Positions 23,401 through 35,400 of a stretch of 64,000 nt of DNA are shown here, in pieces. The stretch comes from Pyricularia pennisetigena (Eukaryota > Ascomycota > Sordariomycetes > Magnaporthales > Pyriculariaceae): contig NW_021940921.1 in NCBI RefSeq assembly GCF_004337985.1, positions 823,758 to 887,757 of the forward strand. The letters run 5' to 3'. The position numbers and the translations under genes were made by a program. The notes beneath the pieces are model-generated. The model was not told the origin of the DNA. It did not search any database and was given only the letters and a program-made list of their open reading frames with translations. Positions within the stretch are counted from its first letter, which is position 1, and every line of letters starts with the position of its first letter.

Positions 23401-26400
23401 TCTTCGGTGACATCAATTTTGGGCGGCCTGTCCTCTGGTGGTATCAACCCAGTGCCCACAGGAGCAGGACTGCCACTTCCTGGCGTCTCGGGTATTTTGT
23501 CCTCGGCGACATCACTCTTGGGCGGCCTCTCATCTGCCGGCATCAACCCAGTGCCCACAGGAAAAGGACTACCACTTCCTGGGGTCTCGGGTATCTTGTC
23601 CTCAGCCACATCAATTTTGGGCGGGCTTCCTTCTGGTGCTGTCCCAGTGCCCACTGGAACAGGAGCGCCATTGCCCGACGCCTCTGGTATTCTGTCCTTT
23701 GCTACGTCACTCTTGGGCGGCCTGTCATCTGGTGGTGTCATCAACCCGTTGCCCACGGGAACAGGAGCGCCGTTGCCTGGCGTTTCAGGTATCTTGTCCT
23801 CGGTGACACCGATTTTGGGCGGACTACCTTCTGGTGGTATCAACCCGGTTCCCACCGGACAAGGACTACCATTGACAGACGCCTCAGCCATTTTGTCCTT
23901 GGCGACATCTCTGCTTGGTGGTCTGACCTCGGCGGGTGCAGTTCTCCCCACTGTCACTCCGCTGCCAGGTCTTCCAACTAGCCAAATCAACCTGCCTATT
24001 TCCGATGCTACCCGGGTGCTATCATCATTAACCTCTCTACTCGGCGGCCTGACGTCGGCGGGTGCAGGAGCTCTCCCAACTATCACTCCGCTGCCAGGTC
24101 TCCCAACTAGTCAGATCAACATCCCGATTTCTGATGCCACCCAGATTCTGTCGTCATTGACATCTCTGCTTGGTGGTGTCGCGTCTTCTGGTGCAGGAGC
24201 TCTGCCAACAGGCACCCCCCTGGCAGGTCTTCCAACCGGCCAAGTCAACCTCCCGATCTCTGATGCTACCCAAGCGCTGTCCTCATTGAATTCTCTGCTC
24301 GGCGGTCTGACTTCGGCGGGTGCAGGGGCTCTACCCACTGTTTCGCCCTTGCCAGGACTTCCAACTAGCCAAATCAACCTTCCGCTTTCTGACGCTACCC
24401 GGGCGCTGTCGTCGTTGACGTCTCTGCTTGGCGGTGTGACGTCTGCTGGCGTAGGAGCTCTGCCTACTGTCACATCACTACCAGGTCTTCCAACTGGACA
24501 AGTTAATCTCCCAATCTCCGATGCTACCCAGGTGCTGTCCTCCTTGACGTCCCTGCTTGGAGGTTTGACGCAGTCTGGTGGTGGCATTGCCGTCCCAACA
24601 GGCACGTCTCTGCCCGATGTCTCGGGTATACTATCCGCGGCGACGTCCCTCCTTGGAGGTGTAACCTCTGGTGGTGGCTTGCCTCTGCCGACAGCGACCG
24701 GGATCCCCACCATTCCTGTTGGTCAGATTAACTCGCAGCTTTCCGGCATCTCTGGACTCTTGTCTTCGGCCACCTCCATCATCTCGGAGATTACCGCTTC
24801 CGGCGTCCTCGCTGCACCGACGGGATCTGCACTCCCGGTCGGGGCGGTCAGCTCACAGTTGGCGGCAATTTCTGGCATTCTCTCTTCAGCCACTTCCCTG
24901 ATCGGAGCTCTCCCCACCGGCAGCGGCGTTTTGCCCACGGGAACCCTCCCCATCGCCATCCCGACAGCGCAGATCGGCTCACAGCTCTCCGACATTTCCC
25001 AGTTCTTGTCGTCAGCTACATCGGTAGTGGGCGGCCTGCCGAGCGCCAGCATCGGTGCAAGCGTCGGAGGGAATGGTGCTAGTGTTGGCGTCAGCCTTGG
25101 CGGTGGCGCCATACCGACGAACATACCTGCTCCTGCGGTCTCGTCCCTTCTTTCCGCTGCGACATCTCTACTGGGAGACCTGAGCGGAGCCGGCGCGACT
25201 ATCCAGGTCACACTGCCGAACGGGGCGATACAGAGCGTCACGGGCCTCGTAAACTCCCAGGTTGCCACCATCACCACGGATATCTTGGGCGTCCCGACCG
25301 TCTTGACCACGACGCGGGATCTCAACGCACAGCTGTCGGGCATCCTTTCAGCGGCCACTTCTATCCTTGGAGGCGTTTCGGCTCCGGTCCAGACGGGACA
25401 GGCTACGCTGCCGGGCGGGACGTTGCAGAGCTTGACTAGCCAGCTGGGCTCGCTATTAGCTACAGTCACCACACAGATCGGCGGGGTGCCAACCACTTTG
25501 ACGGCCATCAACCTGCCCACTGGTCAAGTACTCGACCCTTCCGGGGTCGCATCGCTAGTTAGCTCATTGCTTAGCAACCCAGGTGCAATCCCGACGTCTG
25601 TTGTCGCTCTTCCGGGTGGGTCAGTTGAAAGCCTTACCAGCCAGCTGGGCTCGCTGTTAGCTACAGTTACCACACAGATCGGTGGCGTACCAACCACTTT
25701 AACGGCCATTAACCTCCCGACTGGTCAAGTGCTCGACCCTTCGGGAGTCGCATCGCTGGTTAGCTCATTACTTAGTAACCCAGGTGCAATCCCGACATCT
25801 GTTGTTGCTTTGCCGGGTGGGTCGGTTGGAAGCCTTACCAGCCAACTGGGCTCATTATTAGGTACCGTTACCACGCAAATCGGTGGCGTGCCAACCACTT
25901 TGACGACTCTCAACCTCCCGACTGGCCAGGCTGTCAACCCTTCGGGCATTGCATCGTTGGTCAGCTCACTGCTAGGAAACGCGGGTTCCATCCCGACCTC
26001 GCTGGCTGCCAACCCTTCTGGAGTTGCGTCCTTGGTCAGCTCACTGCTTGGAAATGCAGGTCCTATTCCCACATCCCTGGCTGCCAACCCTTCTGGAGTC
26101 GCATCCTTGGTCAGCTCACTGCTAGGAAATGCAGGCCCCCTCCCGACCTCTCAGGTCGTCAACCCTTCGGGCGTCGCATCGTTGGTCAGCTCACTATTAG
26201 GAAATGCAGGCCCTATCCCGACTTCTCAAGTCATCGATCCTTCGGGTGTGGCATCGTTGGTCAGTTCAGTGTTAGGAAATGCGGGCTCTATCCCGACCTC
26301 TCTGGCTGTCAACCCTTCGGGCGTTGCGTCCTTGGTCAGCTCACTGCTAGGAAGCGCAGGCCCCATCCCGACCTCTTTGGTGGCTAACCCCTCTGGAGTC

Positions 26401-29400
26401 GCGTCCTTGGTCAGCTCACTGCTAGGAAATGCAGGTCCTATTCCCACATCTCTTGTCTCACTTCCGGCGGGTGGGACAGTTGAAAGCCTTACCAGTCAGT
26501 TGGGATCACTCGTAGCCCCAGTTAGCTCACAGGTTACTGGTCTACCTACTGCCCTGCCGAGCCTCAACCTCCCCACTGGTCAAGCAATTGACCCTTCGGG
26601 AGTTGCATCGTTGATTAGCTCACTGCTCGTCAATCCAGCTCCTATTCCCACATCTGTTGCCTCACTTCCAGTAGTTCCAGTTGGGAGCCTCACCGGTCAA
26701 CTTGGCTCTCTAGTGGGCACAATCACTACCAACATTGCGGGGACACCCACGATACTGACAGTCAATCTACCCACGGCGCAGATCCCCAATCCCACTGGGG
26801 CTTTGTCTTCGTTGACCTCTCTCCTTGGTAACCTGGCGCCTCCTCTGCCGACCTCGCTGGTCACGCTCCCAGATGGAACGGTTTCAACACTCACTGCCAA
26901 TCTGGGTCAACCCGTCCCTACCCTAACGGCCGTCATCTCAGGTGTCCTGACGACTGTGGCACCGGTCAATTTCCCCACCAGCCTACCTCTCAACCCTTCA
27001 CAGGTTCTGTCGGCAGCTACCTCACTGCTCGACAGCTTGAACTCTGCCTCTGTTGCCCCGGGCGGGGCCATCCAGAGTCTCACCAGCCAGCTCAGCTCTC
27101 TCATCGTCGCAGCGACAAGCCAGCTCTCGGCCCTGCCGACGACCATCCCGGCCGTCAACACCCCCATAAACTCGCCACCAAACATTGCCGGGCTGTCGTC
27201 TCTGGTCTCTTCGCTGCTCAGCAACTGGTACCCGAACACGGCCATTCCCAGCGGCGTCATCGACAGCTTCGTCACCAAACTGCTGCCCTATCTTGGCCAG
27301 GGGCTCTTGACCCCTGCCACAACCACGGCACTCCTCCCGGGAGGTCTTCCGACTACTTTGGCAGCCGTTCCTTCGCAGGTCTCGCAGGTCTCATCGCTGG
27401 TGACTTCCATACTCGCAAACGTCGGCTCGGCCACCGGGGTCCCCAGCAGCGCCATCCAGAGCATCATCAGCGAGCTGGGCCCGGCGTTGAGTGAAGCGGC
27501 ATCCCAGACCCTTCCGCTGCCCACTGCCGTCCCCACCCTGCCCCTCCCGACGGGCCTGCCTACGCTTGCCCCTCCCACAAGCCTCCCTGCCGTCGGCCCG
27601 TCTGGAATCGCATCCGTCATCTCGTCCGTGGTTGGCGGTCTCCCCCTGGCCACGAGTGTTGTTACCCTACCCGACGGCACGGTGCAGACCGTGACAGGTC
27701 TCGTCAACCAGCCCCTCGCGACCGTCACGACCCAGATCGGGGGTATTTTGACAACGCTCACCGTCGGCGGCCTGCCGGGTGTCATTTCCTCGGCTGGCTC
27801 GTTGGCTGGAAGCCTGAATGCCCTCCCGCCGTTGGCTACTGGTTTGACGACGCTTCCTAACGGCGTCGTGCAGACTGTTACCGGTATATTGGGCAGCCTA
27901 ACTGGTAGCGGCGGCGGCTTGCCGTTGGCAACCGGAGTAGTGACCCTCTCTGACGGCACCGTTAGAACAGTCACCGGCGTCATCAACAGTGCCGCTGGGG
28001 GTCTGCCGCCAGTAGCCACCGGATTGACCACGCTCCCTAACGGCGTTGTCCAAACAGTCACGGGTATACTCGGCAGTGCGACCGGAACTGGCGTCTTGCC
28101 GATAGCAACGGGACTGGTGACCCTATCTGACGGTACCGTTAATACGGTCACTGGCATTATCAACAGCGCCATCGGTGGTCTGCCACCAGTAGCCACCGGA
28201 TTGACCACGCTCCCTAACGGCGTCGTCCAAACCGTCACTGGCTTGCTCGGCAGCCTAACCGGAACCGGCGGCTTGCCAATAGCGACCGGACTCGTGACCT
28301 TGTCTGATGGCACCGTCAACACGGTTACTGGCATTGTCAGCGGTGCCGTTGGAGGTTTGCCACCAGTAGCCACCGGACTGACCACGCTTCCTAATGGTGT
28401 TATCCAGACGGTCACCGGCCTATTAGGCAGTCTAACCGGTACTGGCGGTCTGCCAATCGCAACTGGAGTGGTGACCTTTACTGATGGTACGGTTAGCACG
28501 GTCACCGGAATCGTCAACAGCGCCGTCAGTGGTATTTTACCTATAGCGACGGGTGTGACGACACTGCCTAATGGCGCCGTCAGCACCGTTACCGGCATTG
28601 TCAACAGCGGCAGTGGTATTTTGCCCATAGCGACGGGTTTGACCACGCTGCCTAATGGTGCCGTTAGCACGGTAACTGGTATTATCAACAGCGGCGGTGG
28701 TATTTTGCCCATAGCGACGGGATTAACCACGCTACCTAATGGCGCCGTCAGCACTGTCACTGGTATTTTACCCATTGCAACGGGTCTAACAACGTTGCCC
28801 AATGGTGTCGTTAGCACGGTGACTGGTATTATCAACAGTGGAAATGGCATTATACCCATCGCGACAGGTGTAACAACACTGCCGAATGGCGTCGTTAACA
28901 CCGTTACCGGAATTATTAATAGCGGTAGTAGTATTCTGCCAATTGCCACCGGTTTGACAACATTGCCCAACGGCGTCGTCAGCACTGTTACCGGCATTAT
29001 TAACAGCGTTAACAGTATTCTACCAATTGCCACCGGGTTAACGACATTGCCTAATGGCGTTGTTAACACGGTAACCGGTGTTATTAATAACGGTAACAGT
29101 ATTCTACCAATTGCGACAGGTTTAACAACACTGCCCAACGGCGTCGTCAGCACTGTTACTGGCATCGTTAACAGTGCTGGCACTGGTATTCTGCCGATTG
29201 CAACGGGCTTAACAACACTGCCCAACGGCGTCGTTAGCACTGTTACTGGCATCGTTAACAGTGCTGGCACTGGTATTCTGCCGATTGCAACGGGCTTAAC
29301 AACACTGCCCAACGGCGTCGTTAGCACTGTTACTGGCATTGTCAACAGTGCTGGCACTGGTATTCTGCCGATTGCAACGGGCTTAACAACACTGCCCAAC

Positions 29401-32400
29401 GGCGTCGTTAGCACTGTTACTGGCATCGTTAACAGTGCTGGCACTGGTATTCTGCCGATTGCAACGGGCTTAACAACACTGCCCAACGGTGCAGTTAGCA
29501 CGGTTACTGGTATCGTTAACAGCGCCGGTAACAGTATCCTACCAATTGCAACAGGTTTAACGACGTTGCCCAACGGTGTCGTCAGCACGGTTACTGGTAT
29601 TGTTAACAGTGCCGATGGTGGTGTTTTACCCATCGCAACAGCATTAACGACATTGCCCAATGGTGCCGTTAGCACAGTCACGGGAATTATTGGTACGGAC
29701 GGTAATGGTGTTTTGCCAATCGCGACAGGTTTAACGACGTTGCCTAACGGTGCCGTTAGCACGGTTACCAGCATTATTAACAGCGCCGGCGGCAGTATTT
29801 TACCGATTGCAACAAGCTTAACGACCTTGCCTAACGGCGCTGTTAGTACAGTTACGGGTGTTATTAGCACCGCCGTTGGTACTCTTCAACCTGTGGCAAC
29901 TGCCTTGACGACATTGCCCAACGGCGCCGTCAGTACAGTGACGGGTGTTATTAACACAGCTGTTGGTACTCTTCAGCCCATAGCTACAGCTTTGACGACA
30001 TTGCCCAACGGCGCCGTCAGTACAGTGACGGGAGTAATTGGTACGGGTGGTGGTCTTTCACCCGTAGCCACCGCTTTAACGACATTGCCTAATGGTGTCG
30101 TCAGCACAGTAACGGGAGTTATTGGTACGGGTGGTGGTCTTTCACCCGTAGCCACGGCAATAGCCACTCTTCCCGGCGGCATTGTTACGACGGTCACTGG
30201 TGCACTTGGCAGCAGCTTGACTGGCGGCGCATTGCCAGTCGCAACAACAGTGGTCACCCTTCCCGGTGGTGCGGTTCAGACAATAACCGGCGTGCTTGGT
30301 AGCTTGACTGGTCTACCACCTGCCGCAACTGGGTTGACTACACTCGGGGACGGAACAGTCCAGACGGTCACCAGTCTACTCGGTAGTGTGGGAGGAGGAC
30401 TCCCGACAGGTGGCAGTGTCGGCACAGCCGTACCCGGAGTAACACGCCTGACAACCCTCGGCGATGGTACCGTGCAGACGCTCACGGGTTTACTTGGCTC
30501 CCAGTTGGCCTCGGTCACGACGCAAATCTCTGGTCTGCCCACGACGATTCCTACCAACGGTGTTCCCGGCATCTTGTCGTCTGCAACTTCCCTCGTGCCA
30601 ATTCCCACGGGTCTGACGACTCTTCCTGGCGGCAACGTCCAAAGCCTCACAAGTCTCTTGAACTCTCCGACTGCTGCGATCCCTACTGGAGTTTCCAACC
30701 TGCCAGGGCGGCCTGCCTTTGCCATTCCCGGGCTTTTGGAGGCCATCAACTCAATCATCCTCGCCATCACGGCAATCTTGTCAAGCCCCGGCGGTCTGAG
30801 AGATTTGCCCAGGGACGATGTCTCCAGGATCATAGGAGCGGCTACTTCGCTGATCGGCGGTCTCACGGGCATCTTGCCTGCACCAACCGCCGTGACCACT
30901 TTACCTGGAGGCGGCGTCCAGACCTTGACCGGTGGTGTGATTACCAACGTCGCCAGTGTCACCACCGCCATCGCAGGAGTCCCCACAACTTTGGTTACCA
31001 GCCAGGTCTTGAGCGTCGGCGTACCAAACACGAACCTTCCGGGGGCCGTGGCATCCATGACTTCGTTCTTGGCCAGCTTGGCATCGGAGCTGCCCACGCC
31101 AACGGGCTTGACTACACTAGGTGACGGGACTGTGCAAACGGTTAGCAACGTCATCGTCACGCAGATCGCCACATTGACCACGCGAATCTCGGGCTTGCCC
31201 ACCACGTTGGTCACGAGCCAGGTCATCAGCGTCCCGCCTGCAAACACTAACCTCCAGTCAGCCATCGCCTCGGCGACTTCTTTGTTGGGAGGTTTGACCA
31301 CCAACTTGCCATCGGGAACAACCATCGCGACGCTTTCAGATGGCACTCTGCAGACCTTGAGCGGCGGCCTGGTCACACAGATCGCCACCCTCACGACCCG
31401 GGTTTCCGGCGTTTCCACTACGCTAGTCACCAGCCAGATCATCAACATCCCGGTTCCCAGCCAGAGCGTGGATTTCACCAGCCTCCTCTCGTCCGTGAAC
31501 TCGCAGCTGGGGAGCTTCACAGCAAACCTTCCGCTGCCCACGGCGACCCTCACCACACTCTCTGACGGAACGGTGCAGACCGTCGGCGGCAACATCATCA
31601 CGCAGACCGGCCTCGTCACGACCCAGATCTCCGGCGTTCCTACCACCTTCGCCACCACCCAGCTGTTGACCGTGCCGCTGTCCAGTGTGCCGGCGCTCGT
31701 CGCCTCGGCCACGTCCTTGCTGAGCAGCCTCACTGCTATCCAGCCCCTGCCGACCAGCGTGACCACGCTACCGAATGGGGTCGTCAGCACCGTGACGAGC
31801 GGGCTCGGAGCGCTCCCGACGCAGATAGCCACGATTACAACTGCGGTCAATGGAGTGCCCACGACCCTCACAACGGCGCTGCCAGGAGTGGCCAGTTCGT
31901 TAACCTCGCTCGTGGGCTCCCAGGCGACGGCACTGCCTGCAACACTTACCACTGTCATCAACGGGGTGCCCACTACGATTATCAACTCGGGACTTCCAGG
32001 AGTAGCCAATACAGCTCTGCCTGCAACGGTGACCACTGTCATTAATGGAGTGCCCACCACTATTGTCAATTCAGGGCTCCCTGGCCTGGTCAATTCGTTA
32101 ACCTCTCTAGCGGGCTCACAGGCAACGGCACTGCCTGCAACACTTACCACTGTTATCAACGGAGTGCCGACTACTATTGTCAATTCAGGACTTCCAGGAG
32201 CAGTCAATCCGTTGACTTCGCTCCTTGGCTCACAGGCGACAGCCCTCCCTGCAACACTCACCACTATTATCAACGGAGTGCCGACTACAATTATCAACTC
32301 GGGCCTTCCGGGTCTAGTCAGTTCCTTGACTTCGCTCGTTGGTTCGCAACCGACAGCTCTGCCCACCGCCGTCACCACCGTGATCAATGGAGTACCGACC

Positions 32401-35400
32401 ACAATTGTCAATTCAAGACTTCCAGGAGCAGTCGATTCGTTGACTTCGCTCCTTGGCTCGCAGGCGACAGCCCTCCCTGCAACACTTACCACCGTGGTTA
32501 ACGGGGTACCAACCACAATTGTCAACTCAGGGCTTCCAGGAGCAGTCAATTCGTTGACTTCGCTTGTGGGCTCCCAAGCGACAGCCTTGCCTGCAACACT
32601 TACAACTGTGATCAACGGAATACCAACCACGATTATCAATTCTGGACTTCCAGGAGCCGTCAATTCGTTGACTTCGCTCCTTGGTTCGCAGGCGACAGCC
32701 CTACCCGCAACGCTCACCACCGTGATTAACGGAGTGCCCACTACGATTGTCAATGCAGCGACTGGTCTACCGGCAACGTTCACTACTGTGGTTAACGGAG
32801 TGCCGACCACGATTGTCAATGCAGCGACCGGTTTGCCCGCAACCCTTACGACTGTTATTAACGGAGTGCCCACTACGATCGTTAACTCGGGACTTCCAGG
32901 GGTAGTCAATACAGCTTTGCCTGCAACGGTGACCACTGTGGTCAACGGAGTGCCGACCACGATCATCAACTCGGGACTTCCAGGAGTAGTTAATACAGCT
33001 CTGCCTGCAACAATAACCACTGTGGTCAACGGAGTGCCTACTACGATTGTCAATGCAGCAACTGGCCTACCCGCAACCCTCACCACGATAATCAATGGAG
33101 TGCCAACTACGATCATTAACGCAGCGACTGGCTTGCCCGCAACGCTTACCACTGTGGTCAACGGGGTGCCCACCACGATCGTCAATTCAGGGCTACCGGG
33201 CCTCGCCAATTCTTTGACCTCTTTTGCTGGATCACAGGCGACCGGTGTACCCGCAACCCTCACCACTGTTATTAACGGAGTGCCCACGACGATTGTCAAT
33301 GCAGCTACTGGTCTGCCCGCAACGCTTACCACGGTAATCAATGGGGTACCAACTACAATTGTCAACGCACCTACTAGTCTGCCCGCCACTCTCACCACTG
33401 TTATTAACGGAGTGCCCACGACGATTGTCAATGCGGCGACTGGCCTACCCGCAACCCTCACCACTGTTATTAACGGAGTCCCTACGACGATTATCAACGC
33501 GGCTACTGGTCCGCCTGCAACGCTTACCACGGTAATCAATGGGGTGCCAACTACAATCATTAACGCAGCTACTGCTTTGCCCGCGACAGTTACCACTGTG
33601 ATCAATGGGGTACCAACTACGATTGTCAATGCAGCGACTGGTCTACCCGCAACAATTACCACCGTGATCAACGGAGTACCAACTACAGTTGTTAATTCAG
33701 GCCTTCCCGGCGGAGTTAACTCTTTAACCTCTGTCATTGGTTCACAGGCTACTGCTTTGCCCGCGACAGTTACCACTGTAGTTAACGGAATACCAACTAC
33801 AATTGTCAATGCGGCAACCGGTTTACCAGCAACGCTCACCACCATTATCAACGGCGTACCAACTACAATCGTCAATTCAGGACTTCCGGGAGTAGTTAAC
33901 TCTTTAACCTCTGTTGTTGGTTCGCAGGTTACAGGTCTGCCCGCAACAGTCACTACCGTAATCAACGGAATACCAACCACAATTGTTAATTCAGCAACCG
34001 GTTTGCCGGCAACAATTACCACCATTATTAACGGAGTGCCAACTACAGTTGTCAATGCGGCAACTGGCCTGCCAGCAACACTCACCACTATTATCAACGG
34101 AGTGCCAACTACAGTTGTCAATGCGGCAACCGGCCTGCCGGCAGCACTCACCACCATTATCAACGGCGTACCAACGACAATCATCAACTCAGGACTTCCG
34201 GGCGTAGTTAATTCCCCCACCGCTCTTGTGGGCTCACAGGCTACCGGCTTGCCCGCAACTCTCACCACCGTCATCAACGGCGTGCCAACAACTTTGGTCG
34301 TCCCGCAGGGATCCGGAGTCGTCGGCACTGCCACTTCTCTGCTCGGTCCGGGAGCTTCCCAGTTTGCTACCATCACAACCCTGATCAACGGCTTGCCGAC
34401 GACCCTGACCTCGCTCATCGCTGCTCAGGTCACTGCGATACCCGCCACTCTGACCAGTGTGGTGAATGGCGTGCCTACCACGGTGACAACTCAGCTGCCT
34501 ATTCCAGTCGGCTCCTTGACAGCCGCCGTCGGGTCCCAGGCCACCGGTCTGGCGGCCACTTTGGTCACTGTGGTTAACGGTGCGCCTACAACAATAATAA
34601 CACAACTGCCGATTCCGATCGGTTCCTTGACATCGGCAGTCGGGTCGCAGGCCACAGGACTGGCAGCAACACTAACCACTGTAGTCAATGGCCTGCCCAC
34701 AACGGTAACAACACAGCTGCCCAATCCAATCAATTCCTTGACATCGGCAATTGGATCCCAGGCCACTGGGTTGGCAGCCACGCTGACCACGCTCGTGAAC
34801 GGTGCACCCACAACGATAACAACACAGCTGCCTGGCCCTGTCGGTTCGTTGACATCAGCGGTGGCATCTCCAGCCACTAGTCTAGCGGCAACCTTGGTCA
34901 GTGTGGTCAACGGCGTGCCCACAACAGTAACGACGCAACTGCCTGTTCCAGCCGGTTCCTTGGCATCGGCGATCGGATCGCAAGCCACTGGACTGGCAGC
35001 AACGCTAACCACCTTGGTCAATGGCGTGCCCACGACGATAACACAGCTGCCCGGCCCCGTCGGCTCCTTGACATCAGCAGTGGGATCGCAAGCCACTGGA
35101 TTGGCGGTGACGCTGACCACTCTCGTGAACGGTGTGCCCACAACCATCACCAGTCAATTATCTGGCTTGGTTGGATCCTTGACATCCCTGGCCGGCTCAC
35201 AAGCCACCGCCGCTGCTGGAGCCACCACCGCAGCCCCGGGCGGCGCCAACGCTGTTCCGACACAGGGACTGGGCGGTATCCTGGAAATCCTCTCGTCCCT
35301 CCTCGGCGGTGGTGGATCGCCAGCGACGCTGACCGCCATCATCAACGGACAGCCGACAACCCTGACGATCAACCCCCGTCCGACCGTTTCCGGCAGTCTT

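Noticed and set aside
18348..34418. Very long open frames on the minus strand opposite the giant gene (for example 18348-24086, 27288-29870 and 30276-34418)
   Set aside because: They sit in the register where an antisense stop needs a sense codon ending in T or C followed by one starting TA (Tyr), or one ending in T followed by CA (His, Gln). The sense protein almost lacks Tyr and His and has few Gln, so the frame is open by composition alone. The antisense product is pure repeat with no start context or signal peptide.
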